64,000 bases of DNA from Clostridia bacterium. Its GTDB lineage: Bacteria > Bacillota > Clostridia > RGIG7378. Made by a program: the position numbers and the translations under genes. The stretch is taken from NCBI GenBank assembly GCA_017559445.1, contig JAFYSJ010000022.1:1-64000 (forward strand). Direction: 5' to 3'. Of the stretch, positions 6,710 through 16,607 are shown in pieces; the stretch's first letter is position 1, and every line of letters starts with the position of its first letter. Below the pieces are notes generated by a model. The model was not told the DNA's origin, did not search any database, and saw nothing but the letters and a program-made list of their open reading frames with translations.

Positions 6710-9700
6710 GCGTCCAAAAATACGACGTATTTCTTGGTGACTGTTCTGCCAGTCAGTCTAGTAAGGGCCGTGGCATACATGTCCAGCTGACTCTTATAGA
6801 GAATTAGGTTCTCCTCTGTGCATCTACCTGTTTTGTAGTCCACGATAATAGCCTCGTTGTTATCAAGCTCAACCCAAAGGTCGATGATTCCCTGCATGAG
6901 TGTTGTGGCCTGGTTAGGAATGTACTGAGCCAAAACTGACAAGTCGTGGTTGTTCATGAGGGTTTCGTAGTCGATTAACATTTCCCAGGAAGACTCTCGG
7001 TGGAGCACGTGGCTTGTAAGTAACTCTTTGAGTTCCTCTAATTGACATGCGTAAAGGACACCCTCCAAGTTAATGGACTTGGCTTCCTCCTCAGTGAAGA
7101 CGCCTAAATCCTGGAGCTCCTTAAGCTGAGTCTCTAGGTGATCCATGGTGTCGGCACGATTAAAATCAAGCTTCTCCATAAACAGGTGGTTGATGGTACC
7201 TCTGGCGGTGGCGGTTATCTTGTTTACAGAAAGTCCTGAAATAAAATCTGCAAGACTTGTGGCAAACTCACCTTGGATGTATGCGTCTGGAGCAGGTTCC
7301 AGTTCCTCAGGCTCCTCAATTGGAGCTGCCACAAGGAGTGGTTCGCTGCCTTCGGTAGGACCAAACATACGCTCAACGCGTGTGACAGATACCTTGGATG
7401 GTGCGAGCTTGACTTCGTATTCCAAATCCTGTGGAAGCAGGATGTCCTGTTCCAGGGAAAGGTCAAAGTCTGTTTCCACAGTAGGTACTGTAGCCATTAT
7501 GGCATCGGGAGAGAATTCCTCATCGGGACCATCGAAGGCCACCATATTAAACATCTGGTGGTTCTCTAAAGCCACAGGCAAAACCCATTTAGCAAAGCAA
7601 GTTGCATCCTGCGGGTGCTCCTTGAGAATCTTGTTGCGATCCTCTTCCACTTTCTCCATAGATATGTCATCTACCAAGGCCAGGTGATTCTGTGCTCTAG
7701 TCAAGGCAACGTAGAGAACGCGGAGTTCTTCGGAGCGGTTGTCCTTCTTAATCCTGTCTGATAGCAGGTTATGTGTGGCACTGTTGTAGAGACAGTTCTG
7801 ATCTCTGTCATATCTCTTAATGGCCACGCCAAGGCTACTATTCTTTAGTAGGGCAGATGAATAGTCCTTGTGGGAGAACATGGCGCGCATGTTGCCAACA
7901 ATAACAAGGGGGAACTCCAAGCCCTTACTCTTGTGGATAGTGGTAATTGTTACACTGTTTTCGGCCAAGGGCTGCAATGCAGGCAAGTCAGAATCCTGTG
8001 AAACTACCTTTTCTAAGAATCGGATAAAATTTGTAATTCCCTTAAGGGAAGTGCTTGAATATTTAACGGCATATGAGAACAAAAGTCTCAAGTTAGCTGT
8101 TCTTGTGTTGCCACCAACCATTGTCTCCACAATATTGTAAAAGCCAGTGGATGTTATGATGTGCCAAATAAGGCGCTCTGGGGCCAGCTGCTTAGAAAGT
8201 TTGCGCCACTCTGTTACAGCCTGAGCTACGCCTTGACAGTAATGTTGTGCCTCTGCCAAAACCTTGTTGTCAAAGGGGGAGAAGTTTGGCGCACTTAAAT
8301 CTGCCTCTGCCAAGGCCACCATTCTATCGTAGTAGTAGACAGTAGTTGGGTACAAGGTTTTGAGCAAGGCAGGAACTTCTCCTGGCATGTCAAACATTGG
8401 TGAGAAGCTAACAGCCATAAGGTCCTTGTCCTGCAAAGGATTGTCTGTAATGCGAAGGGCAGAAATGACAGTCTGAATTTCGTATGTTCCCAAGTAGGAT
8501 GTGTTTTCTCCAAGGTGTGCAGGAATACCTGCCTTTTCCAAGGCCTCCTTAATATGGGGACCATCGTTTTTAATAGCCCTCTGCAAAATAGCAATATCTG
8601 AATATGTGTACTTTCTCCACTGCTTAAGCTTGTAGTCGTAGAGCATTCTGTTGGTCACAGCATCCTGAATAATGTGCACCATGGCCTGGTAGGAGTCTGT
8701 AAGGTCCTTATCCACGCAGTAGTAGTCCAATGGAGACTCGTAGTCTGCCTCACATGGAGTTGGTGGTGGAGGAAGGCCGGGCAAGAGTTTAGCTCTGTGG
8801 TCATAATTAGATCCACCAAGGTCTAGGGTCATGTTTCTTTGGAAGACAGTATTAACTGCAGCCAAAATATCTGGTGTAGATCTATAGTTGCCCTGTAAAT
8901 CCACAACTTGACCTGGCATTTCTTCCTGACTGTATGTGGCATACTTGGAAATAAAGAGACTAGGCTCTGCATTTCTAAAGCCATAGATACTCTGCTTAAT
9001 ATCGCCAACCATGAACATGTTAGGTCCCTGGCTAACCATGTCGGCAGTCATTTCGGAATAAAGGGGTACTTCTCTAGGGCCATCTGTAATGGCTCTCAAA
9101 ATCCACTCCTGCAAATTGTTGCTGTCCTGGTATTCGTCCTCCAAAACCTGGGAATATTTGGAGCGAAGTTCCTGTGCAACGTTTGTAATCTTGGCAAGGC
9201 CAGCATCACGGTCCACCTGCCACAGGAGTTCCATGGCTCCGCGCTGCATGTCGCTAAAATCCATAGAGGAAGCGTCCTGCTTAGCTAGTTGGTATCCCTT
9301 GGCATATTGCTCCACCAAGTAGAAAAGATATTCAACCTGTGGCTTTTGTTCCCTAAGGCAGTCCTCCAAATCCTGTTGTGAAACAAGAGGAAGTGACTTA
9401 TAAATTCCCATAAGGCGGTCGCGGCAAACTGTGACCTGATCCTTGTACTCCAAAAGTGGAGAAGTTAGGTTGCGCCACCTAATAATTGGGAAAGTAATGG
9501 AGCTAAGTGGAGAAAGGGCCTTAACAAGGTCGTCCCAAGTGGAGGGCTCTCCCTTTAAGTTAGTGTATACATCTATAACACAGGCCAGCACAGGCTCGAA
9601 AGCATCTAGCTGAGTCTGTAATTCTGATGATTTGCGTCCGGTGTATGTAGTGATTTTGTTTTGGATATTTTCTAAATCTGTCTTAAACAGGTGACAAAGA

Positions 9701-10404
9701 TCCTCTAAAGTCTCCTTAGTGTCAGACAATGCCTCTACAAGGTGTGGATAAATCTGAGCCTTAACAAGCTTTAACCAAAATGCATCCACAGCATCTGGAC
9801 AGTAGCGAGAAAGGGCAGATTCCATCCAAATTTGTGGGAATGGCTGTTCCCAAATGAGCTCGTATAGATCCTGAATGTGCTCAAAGAGGGCAGAGCTAGC
9901 CTTGTTTTTGGCAAGTAGTGGCAATATGGCCTCTAAGGAACTTGCGTTTTCACCCTGGGATTCAGCATCTAAAAGGTCTGTCAAAACCTTGGTCTTAAGG
10001 AGTTTGGACTCGTTTTCGTCAAGAACCTTGCTGTTTAAGTCCATATCTGTGTACGCAAAATACTCCCTAGTAAGGTCTAGGCAGAATGAGTGCAGTGTCT
10101 TAATGCTGGCTCCAGGAAGCTTGGCCAGTTGCTCCTTAAGCATTGCCTTAGTAGCCTTGTCCTCTGTGTTGGGGATGGCGGCACGCAAAGCTTTGCTAAT
10201 GCTGTTTCGCATGTGACTTGCAGCAGCTTCAGTAAATGTAACAACTAAAACTGTGGAAATATCTACTCCAGACAAAATTTGTCTAAGCAATCTTTCTGTC
10301 AAAACTGTTGTCTTACCAGAGCCGGCGGCAGCAGAGACAAGAACATCTGAACCAGAGGCCCTAATGGCGGAAAGTTGCTGTTCGCTCCAAATGATATTAG
10401 CCAT
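6688..10404 (-). CDS. addA: ATP-dependent helicase/nuclease subunit A
   Basis: AddA is the helicase and one of the two nucleases of the AddAB complex, which resects double-strand breaks for RecA loading at recombination hotspots. The 1238-residue length is typical. A UvrD-type Walker A (AAAGSGKTT, residues 25-33) opens the protein; later superfamily 1 motifs include EDEYQDSNNLQ, GDIKQSIYGFRNA, TIHKSKGLEF and LRVLYVALTRA. The C-terminal RecB-type nuclease site is IIVDYKTGR with Asp1189 and Lys1191. The start overlaps the addB end by 8 bases, so the pair is coupled. Its last codons lie in a bidirectional hairpin. Confidence 0.97.
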   Translation of the reverse strand: MANIIWSEQQLSAIRASGSDVLVSAAAGSGKTTVLTERLLRQILSGVDISTVLVVTFTEAAASHMRNSISKALRAAIPNTEDKATKAMLKEQLAKLPGASIKTLHSFCLDLTREYFAYTDMDLNSKVLDENESKLLKTKVLTDLLDAESQGENASSLEAILPLLAKNKASSALFEHIQDLYELIWEQPFPQIWMESALSRYCPDAVDAFWLKLVKAQIYPHLVEALSDTKETLEDLCHLFKTDLENIQNKITTYTGRKSSELQTQLDAFEPVLACVIDVYTNLKGEPSTWDDLVKALSPLSSITFPIIRWRNLTSPLLEYKDQVTVCRDRLMGIYKSLPLVSQQDLEDCLREQKPQVEYLFYLVEQYAKGYQLAKQDASSMDFSDMQRGAMELLWQVDRDAGLAKITNVAQELRSKYSQVLEDEYQDSNNLQEWILRAITDGPREVPLYSEMTADMVSQGPNMFMVGDIKQSIYGFRNAEPSLFISKYATYSQEEMPGQVVDLQGNYRSTPDILAAVNTVFQRNMTLDLGGSNYDHRAKLLPGLPPPPTPCEADYESPLDYYCVDKDLTDSYQAMVHIIQDAVTNRMLYDYKLKQWRKYTYSDIAILQRAIKNDGPHIKEALEKAGIPAHLGENTSYLGTYEIQTVISALRITDNPLQDKDLMAVSFSPMFDMPGEVPALLKTLYPTTVYYYDRMVALAEADLSAPNFSPFDNKVLAEAQHYCQGVAQAVTEWRKLSKQLAPERLIWHIITSTGFYNIVETMVGGNTRTANLRLLFSYAVKYSSTSLKGITNFIRFLEKVVSQDSDLPALQPLAENSVTITTIHKSKGLEFPLVIVGNMRAMFSHKDYSSALLKNSSLGVAIKRYDRDQNCLYNSATHNLLSDRIKKDNRSEELRVLYVALTRAQNHLALVDDISMEKVEEDRNKILKEHPQDATCFAKWVLPVALENHQMFNMVAFDGPDEEFSPDAIMATVPTVETDFDLSLEQDILLPQDLEYEVKLAPSKVSVTRVERMFGPTEGSEPLLVAAPIEEPEELEPAPDAYIQGEFATSLADFISGLSVNKITATARGTINHLFMEKLDFNRADTMDHLETQLKELQDLGVFTEEEAKSINLEGVLYACQLEELKELLTSHVLHRESSWEMLIDYETLMNNHDLSVLAQYIPNQATTLMQGIIDLWVELDNNEAIIVDYKTGRCTEENLILYKSQLDMYATALTRLTGRTVTKKYVVFLDAKKVHSL

Positions 10405-13400
10405 TTTGCTCCTCCTGTTCCAATGAATGTCCGTTTATGATCATAGCCATATCCAGCTCCGAAATATTACTCTTGCCATATGTGCAACCAAGTACGTCCT
10501 TGGCGCAAATGTTCTTGTACTGGCAGTACTTGCAGCTATCCTGATCCAAGGGCTTAATAGGGAAGTTGCCTTCCAAAATTTTATCGCCAAATTCACCTGC
10601 CACATGGGAGGTGTATCCAATAATCTCAGGTATGTCGATGGTAACCTTATGGTCACCTGCCTTAAGCTCGTCGTCGTGTACCATTACATTTGGCTTAAGG
10701 TCCTTGTAAAGTGCGTTCTGCGTAGTCTTAAGGTCTGGGTTCAAAACCTTTTGTGTAGTCTCAAAGTCAGTGAGACTCATATAGCCCATGGAACGAGGAT
10801 CCAAAGTTTGACCTGCAGAAACCATGTAGTCCCAGTAGCCCTTAAGATAAAGTGGCAATTGCAAGGATGTGCCGTAGTAAATATCCTCGGCCACCAACTT
10901 CACACTGCCAGTTTTGTAATCCATGACGCGAAGCTTAGAACCTTCTGGTGTTTCCATCATATCCACACGGTCGATTTTGCCTGACAAGTAAACAGTTCCC
11001 TTTTCGCCAGTAACAGAAATGGGCTGGATACCTCTGCCAGCGCTAAATAGAAGTTCGAATTCGCGAGGTCTATATCCACTGTCTGCAAATTCGCGTGCGC
11101 AAACGTAAAGGGCCGCAGAAGTTGCTGTGGAAATATAGTTTTTGCCGTGGAATGAAACAAAGTTGCCCATTAAATGGTGGTACTTAGGAGAGGCCAACAC
11201 CTCATCCAAAAGTGGTTCTACAAAATTTCTGGCAGAAAGCACGGAGTCAATGGAGACCCAGAGATTCTGCTTAGTGAGTTTGCGACCACCAATGCAGAGC
11301 AAATCGTGGACAATTGATCCTAAATCTGCGCTGTTAAGAGTGCATTCTCTGCGCTCCTTAAGGGTCAACACGCGATTCAAGTAGCAGCGATATGGACATG
11401 CGCCATATTCCTCCAATGTGGTAACTGGAATAACCTGCCCCATGAGGGACATGGGGTTAACGCCATTTGGCAAGGTGGAAATTCCACGCTGTCTCAAATG
11501 CTGTGCAATTATGGATGTGCAAATCCTTGCGCATGCAGGAATCTTAATAAAGGTATTCCAAAGCTTAGCGTACAGGCCAGTCTCTGGAATTGGGTCTGGG
11601 TCGCCATATGGAATTCTGGAATAGTTAGCCATGATCCTATTGAGGATGGACTGGTTAGCTCCAAGGGCGTGGATAAATCTGTTAAAGGCTGTTCCTCCAG
11701 AAACAGATACGTTGCCCTCCATAACTTTTATGTTAAGGGCATTGGAAATCCAGGTAAGCAAATAAGCAGGGGATTGTTTAGCACCCTGTGGACTACTACA
11801 ACTGTAGCTAATATTAAGTCTCTCAGTGGAGATGGTCAGGGCATAGTAAGCCTCGTATTCCTTGTCAAAAATAACTTGATCTGCAGTGGGAGCAAGGGTG
11901 ATTCCCATTTCCCTCAAGGCCAAACGCTCACTATCTGGAATAATGCCATCTGCAGCAGGAACGCTGGGGAACTGTCCGTCTCTAGCGCCGATAATGTACA
12001 CAGAAGGCAAACTGCGTGACCTCATGCGGTTGATGTCGCTGATGATTACAATATCTCTGCCTGTGGGAATAGATCCTACCTGAGATGCATCAAGACCGGA
12101 GGAAAGGAGGGATATTAGCTGTCTAGGACTGTACTCTCGATCTCCAGTGCAATATCTAAGGGACTCCAAAACCTGCAAAACCTTGGCCCAAATCTGCTTG
12201 AACTGGTCGGCACGTCGTCCGCTTTCAGGGGAGCTCTTGTCAGAGGACATGGCATCCATTAATGCCTGGCAGTTGGCCAGCAAGTACTTCTCCATAAACT
12301 GGGCCAGCTTAAGGGCAAAGTCACCAGGAGTCATGGAGCGGGAGAAATTCTGACTAAGATGCAAAATAAGCTCCTGCACATATGGCACAGCGTCTGGAAG
12401 CTCAGGATTATCCTCCACGCTTAACTTGTTCCACTGGCTTACGTAGCGAATACCGTGCTCAATGCAGTAGTTCTCCAAAACGTCTATGGACATGTCAGAA
12501 AGGTCAGTGAGACCAGCTCTAAGGAATGTGAAGAGCCTATCCGAAATATCTCCACCATCTATCACAACATGCAAAGCAGAAACTAGGCTAAGTGGAAGCA
12601 CAGAGTTAGAGATGCTATCTAGGCTATCAAAGAAATATGGTATGCCATATTCCTCAAAAATGGGCTGAATAATGCCTGCGTAATCTGAAATGGCACCGGC
12701 GGCCACAGCAATATCTCCAAAGCGTGTGTTGTGGCTGGAGACCTCTCTCAAAATCTGCTCTGCCACCATGGTGCACTCCATAAAGGGGTCGGAGCAAGCA
12801 GTAAGATGTACGTTGTTGTCGACTCCAGTATAAACCTCAGGCACAATCTGTCCGTACTGACTCTGAAGCCATGATAGCTGGGAACCCTCTCTGTGTCGCA
12901 TGTCCTGGTCCAGAGATGTCATGTTATATGGAATGCGGTGTTTGCGGCACATTTCTGTAATAGCAAGCCATGTGTTGTTTCCCTTGCGGAAAAGTGAGTT
13001 TTCGGGGTTATGTGCCTCCATGGGAATGGTGATTGTAACTTGATTGCATACCAAAGCAAGCTCTCGGATAATGTCCATGTGAGCTGGTGAAAAGTCAGTA
13101 AAGCTATCAATCCAAATCTGTGCATTACGAAGTGAAGAACAGTTAGGAATAGCCTGGGCCAGGAGAGTCAAATCCTCGTCTCCGTCCTTGCCAAGCTGTT
13201 TAATGCGCCTGTTATACTGCTCAAAAATCAAGGATAATTCCTGGTATTTTGAGGCTCTAGCAGGGTTGTCGGATTTAGATGCAAAGTCCTCCAAATCCTG
13301 TGGTGTTACGCCGTATCTCTTTGCCTCGGAAATAAAAGAGAGAAGTTTGGAACCAAAGCCGGAGCGGTCTGCTTGACATAAATAATATGTAAGCTTTCCT

Positions 13401-13720
13401 TGAACCTTAAGGTCGCCTAAAACGTCTGTTAATGTAATGATTTTGGCCACTGTGGAAAGTGGTTTGGCAGAAGATGTACCAAGTTCTGCCAAGACTGAAT
13501 GGGATAATCTAGTAAAGGATAAAACCTCGGTGCCAATAAAGCCACCTCTGGAGGCCAGACTCTCAGCCAACATGTTCTCGGCAGTGAGAGAGAATTGCTC
13601 AGGCACAACAAAAATAACCCTACCCCTGGAGGTATTGGCCTCTGTTATCTTGCAAATCTGCTGTATGCAAGTATGTGTTTTACCTGAGCCACAAGGGCCT
13701 AAAATAAGATTAATACCCAT
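10397..13720 (-). CDS. addB: ATP-dependent helicase/nuclease subunit B
   Basis: AddB scans for recombination hotspots and cuts the complementary strand in the AddAB complex. The 1107-residue product opens with a Walker A motif, GPCGSGKT (residues 8-15). The C-terminal nuclease has DYKTG, and the iron-sulfur ligands that close the domain are present: one Cys in CPYRC and the trio CKYCQYKNIC. Order addB-addA is the usual one in Firmicutes. The start is ATG at 13720, about 80 bases from the divergent nth start. No sign of damage is seen. Confidence 0.96.
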   Translation of the reverse strand: MGINLILGPCGSGKTHTCIQQICKITEANTSRGRVIFVVPEQFSLTAENMLAESLASRGGFIGTEVLSFTRLSHSVLAELGTSSAKPLSTVAKIITLTDVLGDLKVQGKLTYYLCQADRSGFGSKLLSFISEAKRYGVTPQDLEDFASKSDNPARASKYQELSLIFEQYNRRIKQLGKDGDEDLTLLAQAIPNCSSLRNAQIWIDSFTDFSPAHMDIIRELALVCNQVTITIPMEAHNPENSLFRKGNNTWLAITEMCRKHRIPYNMTSLDQDMRHREGSQLSWLQSQYGQIVPEVYTGVDNNVHLTACSDPFMECTMVAEQILREVSSHNTRFGDIAVAAGAISDYAGIIQPIFEEYGIPYFFDSLDSISNSVLPLSLVSALHVVIDGGDISDRLFTFLRAGLTDLSDMSIDVLENYCIEHGIRYVSQWNKLSVEDNPELPDAVPYVQELILHLSQNFSRSMTPGDFALKLAQFMEKYLLANCQALMDAMSSDKSSPESGRRADQFKQIWAKVLQVLESLRYCTGDREYSPRQLISLLSSGLDASQVGSIPTGRDIVIISDINRMRSRSLPSVYIIGARDGQFPSVPAADGIIPDSERLALREMGITLAPTADQVIFDKEYEAYYALTISTERLNISYSCSSPQGAKQSPAYLLTWISNALNIKVMEGNVSVSGGTAFNRFIHALGANQSILNRIMANYSRIPYGDPDPIPETGLYAKLWNTFIKIPACARICTSIIAQHLRQRGISTLPNGVNPMSLMGQVIPVTTLEEYGACPYRCYLNRVLTLKERRECTLNSADLGSIVHDLLCIGGRKLTKQNLWVSIDSVLSARNFVEPLLDEVLASPKYHHLMGNFVSFHGKNYISTATSAALYVCAREFADSGYRPREFELLFSAGRGIQPISVTGEKGTVYLSGKIDRVDMMETPEGSKLRVMDYKTGSVKLVAEDIYYGTSLQLPLYLKGYWDYMVSAGQTLDPRSMGYMSLTDFETTQKVLNPDLKTTQNALYKDLKPNVMVHDDELKAGDHKVTIDIPEIIGYTSHVAGEFGDKILEGNFPIKPLDQDSCKYCQYKNICAKDVLGCTYGKSNISELDMAMIINGHSLEQEEQNG

Positions 13721-13743
13721 ATAGGTAGTATACTTTTGATGGG

Positions 13744-13773
13744 TTGCTCAGTCAACGAAACAGATGGTATAAT
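13744..13773 (+). promoter_or_regulatory. Candidate promoter of nth
   Basis: TTGCTC at 13744-13749 and a perfect TATAAT at 13768-13773 are 18 bases apart, in the short space between divergent addB and nth. Confidence 0.6.
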
Positions 13774-13799
13774 TTGACCTAATTTGTAGGAGGTTTGAC

Positions 13800-14432
13800 G
13801 TGACTAAGGCTCAGAGATTACAGGCTATTTATTCTAAGCTCATGGAGATTTATCCTGATTCAGAATGTTCTCTGGATCATCATACTGACCCATGGAGATT
13901 GCTGGTTGGTGCTATTTTGGCCACTCAGTGTACTGACAAGAGAGTTAATGCCGTAACTCCTGCATTATTTGCCGATTATCCAGATGTTTTCGCCATGGCT
14001 AAGGCCACACCAGAGGACATTTTCCCATATGTGCACACATGTGGATTATCTAATCGCAAACCGGTTAGCATAGTAATGTCAGCCAGGGCAATTGTGGATC
14101 AGTATCAGGGAGTTGTGCCAGATACAATCGAGGAACTTTTGGAGCTCCATGGTGTAGGACGCAAGATTGCGAACCTTGTTGTTGGAGATTGCTATGGTAA
14201 GCCTGCGGTTGTTGTGGACACCCACGCCAAGAGACTTCTCTACAGAATGGGACTTACAGACAGCACTAATCCAGACAGGATTGAGATGGATATTAGGGCT
14301 TTGCTCAAAGGTCAGGATGGTTCACCACTTTGTCACAGACTTGTGGACCATGGCAGAGCAGTATATACAGCACGTAACCCTGATTGTGCCAATTGCGGAC
14401 TTCAGGATATTTGTAAAAAGAGATTAAAATAG
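13800..14432 (+). CDS. nth: Endonuclease III (DNA glycosylase/AP lyase)
   Basis: Nth removes oxidised pyrimidines and nicks the abasic site in base excision repair. The 210-residue product has the helix-hairpin-helix ELHGVGRKIANLV with catalytic Lys122, and the catalytic Asp140 in VVVDTHAKRL. The start is GTG at 13800 with TAGGAGG 7 bases before it. The C-terminal cluster loop is unusual: the standard C-x6-C-x2-C-x5-C needs Cys at 189, 196, 199 and 205, but residue 189 is Tyr (TAT), leaving Cys196, Cys199 and Cys205. A Cys at 178 is the only nearby spare. Confidence 0.93.
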   Translation: MTKAQRLQAIYSKLMEIYPDSECSLDHHTDPWRLLVGAILATQCTDKRVNAVTPALFADYPDVFAMAKATPEDIFPYVHTCGLSNRKPVSIVMSARAIVDQYQGVVPDTIEELLELHGVGRKIANLVVGDCYGKPAVVVDTHAKRLLYRMGLTDSTNPDRIEMDIRALLKGQDGSPLCHRLVDHGRAVYTARNPDCANCGLQDICKKRLK

Positions 14433-14448
14433 AATTAGAGGTAGAATT

Positions 14449-15261
14449 ATGGAATTTGTAGAACAGTTGTTAAATTCACTGGGCGGATTAGTTATCACAT
14501 ATGGACTTAAGCTTTTGGTTGCACTTGTTGTGCTCACAGTAGGCCTTAAGCTTATTAAACTTTTCCCCAAGTGCTTTGAGAAATCTAAGGGTTACCAGCG
14601 CATGGACCCATCTGTGCAGAGCTTTGCAAATAGCGCAACTAAACTAGCTCTTAAGGTTATCTTGTTCGTTACTGTAGCAGCAATTATGGGTATTCCCATG
14701 ACATCCTTCATTACTGTTTTGGGTACATTTGGCGTTGCTCTTGGTTTGGCTCTTCAGGGAGGCCTTTCTAACGTTGCCAGCGGCATTATGATTTTGATTT
14801 TCAACCCCTTTGCAGTAGGCGAGACCATCGACAACCACCAGGATTCTGGCGTTGTTACAGAGATTACACTTTTCCACACAGTTGTTACAACTTTTGACAA
14901 GAGACGCGTAATAATCCCTAATAGCAAGCTTACTTCTGAGACAGTTATTAACTTGTCCAGAGAGCCTATTCGTAGATGCGACATGGTATTTAGCACATCC
15001 TATGACGATGATATTACTAAGACATTGGAGCTCCTAACAGAGATTGCCACAAGCCATCCCAATGTACACAAGGATCCAGCTCCATTTGTTAGATTGACAG
15101 AGATGGCAGCTAGCAGCCTTAACTATACAGTTCGAGTATGGTGCGATGCAGCAGATTACTGGAATATTAAGTTCGACATTACAGAGAGCGTAAAGCGCGC
15201 ATTTGATGAGAATAATATCTCCATTCCATACAATCAGATGGATGTGCACATTAAGCAGTAA
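14449..15261 (+). CDS. Small-conductance mechanosensitive channel (MscS family)
   Basis: The protein (270 residues) has three N-terminal hydrophobic helices, the last being the pore-lining one with Gly/Ala packing (GTFGVALGLALQGGLSNVAS), then the beta domain with the family motif FNPFAVGETI and IPNSKLTSE, and the alpha/beta C-terminal domain that forms the cytoplasmic cage. MscS channels open on hypo-osmotic shock and let solutes out. The ATG follows AGAGGTAG 17 bases after nth, so it may be cotranscribed with it. Confidence 0.94.
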   Translation: MEFVEQLLNSLGGLVITYGLKLLVALVVLTVGLKLIKLFPKCFEKSKGYQRMDPSVQSFANSATKLALKVILFVTVAAIMGIPMTSFITVLGTFGVALGLALQGGLSNVASGIMILIFNPFAVGETIDNHQDSGVVTEITLFHTVVTTFDKRRVIIPNSKLTSETVINLSREPIRRCDMVFSTSYDDDITKTLELLTEIATSHPNVHKDPAPFVRLTEMAASSLNYTVRVWCDAADYWNIKFDITESVKRAFDENNISIPYNQMDVHIKQ

Positions 15262-15349
15262 GGTAGTTTTGTGGACAACTAATGGGGTGCTGTGATAAAC
15301 TAACACAGTTAATACATTTATTAGGTTATATGACGATTTGTGAGGTTTT

Positions 15350-16606
15350 ATGTTAAATCGCCAGATTAAAATAGGTAAGTTTAAGGTTCCAGTTGTAGCA
15401 GCTTTGTTGGCTGTTATGATTGTTGTTCTTTTGGTTGTTATTTTGATTGTTGTGGGTACAGGCCCAGAGACAACAACAGACGCAATTCCAACACCTACTC
15501 CCACAGGTTCTGTTAGTGCAGATCCAACACCTACAGCAGTTCCCACACCTACACCCGATGTTTTGAATAGCGGTGATACAGGTTACTTCGGCAAGTACAA
15601 GGCTGACAAGGATGATTATTTGGCTAGCCTTGAGGCATCTACAGATACAACATATTCTGAGAAGCAGATTGTTGGCTCCATGACATATCGCAACAACAGT
15701 ATTCGTAAGGCATTTATTATCAATACTGAGATTGGCGAAATGGGCTTTAACATCGTAACATGCGACGATTACACTCAGATTTTGTCCAAGAATTATACAG
15801 AGGAATATTTTAATGACGGATACTGCTACGGTATGTATTTCGACGACCCCAATGGCATTTTGACTGCAGGAGATTATACAGTTAATGACCAGTGGTTCGA
15901 GCACGTTATCATTGAGGATGTTCCAAACTCCACTAGCAAGATTATTGTGTTCAAGTGCAGAGTGCCCATGGTATTCGTAACAGTTGCACACAATAGCCAT
16001 AAGCAGATTACTATTTCTGCCTATGAGAGACCAGATTCAGAGGATACAGTAGTATTTATCGATCCTTACTATGGTGGCGTTAATGACCAGGGTGGATGGC
16101 GTAGCAACATTGCAGTTAGTGATCTTAACTTGAACATTGCCCTTAGAGTCAACTCTCTTCTTAAGATAGAGGATTGTGCAGTATATCTTTCCAGAGATCT
16201 TGACGAGTGCGTTGGTATTTGGGAGCGCGTATATTTGGCAGAGGCAGTTGGAGCAGACATGTACATTTGTCTTACCTACGTAAATAGCCAGACAGATAAT
16301 AGTCTTAAGGGAACTCAGGTTCTCTACGATTCTGCAGAGGATTCCTCCACAGCAACCCTTAATGGCAAGGTTTTGGCTCAGCTCCTTTTGGACAGCGTAA
16401 CACTTGGTGTTGGTTCTCAGAACAATGGCATTGTTTCCATGGGTATTGCATCTTATAGATATACACATATTCCAGCAGCATTGGTTAAGCTTGGATATAT
16501 TTCTAACGACGATGATTTCTTCCAGTGCATTAAGGAAGATGTTCAGTACAATACTGCAGTAGCAGTTAAGGACGCTATTGTAGCTGCATTGGAGCTTGCG
16601 AAGTAA
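15350..16606 (+). CDS. Membrane-anchored pseudo-amidase (Amidase_3 fold with lost active site)
   Basis: The 418-residue product has one membrane helix (about residues 13-36), a Thr/Pro-rich linker, a middle domain and a C-terminal region homologous to the amidase encoded at 17196-18749. Paired segments include VFIDPYYGG with VFVDAGHGG, YLAEAVGAD with YLANAVNAD, and PAALVKLGY with PAILIECGF. The zinc ligands and catalytic acid of the live paralogue (His322, Glu342, His395, Glu477) correspond to Tyr241, Ser257, Thr309 and Lys380 here. The fold seems kept while catalysis is lost. It may bind peptidoglycan or regulate its partner; this is inference. The reading frame is clean, so it is not a decaying gene. 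Confidence 0.85.
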   Translation: MLNRQIKIGKFKVPVVAALLAVMIVVLLVVILIVVGTGPETTTDAIPTPTPTGSVSADPTPTAVPTPTPDVLNSGDTGYFGKYKADKDDYLASLEASTDTTYSEKQIVGSMTYRNNSIRKAFIINTEIGEMGFNIVTCDDYTQILSKNYTEEYFNDGYCYGMYFDDPNGILTAGDYTVNDQWFEHVIIEDVPNSTSKIIVFKCRVPMVFVTVAHNSHKQITISAYERPDSEDTVVFIDPYYGGVNDQGGWRSNIAVSDLNLNIALRVNSLLKIEDCAVYLSRDLDECVGIWERVYLAEAVGADMYICLTYVNSQTDNSLKGTQVLYDSAEDSSTATLNGKVLAQLLLDSVTLGVGSQNNGIVSMGIASYRYTHIPAALVKLGYISNDDDFFQCIKEDVQYNTAVAVKDAIVAALELAK

Positions 16607-16607
16607 T

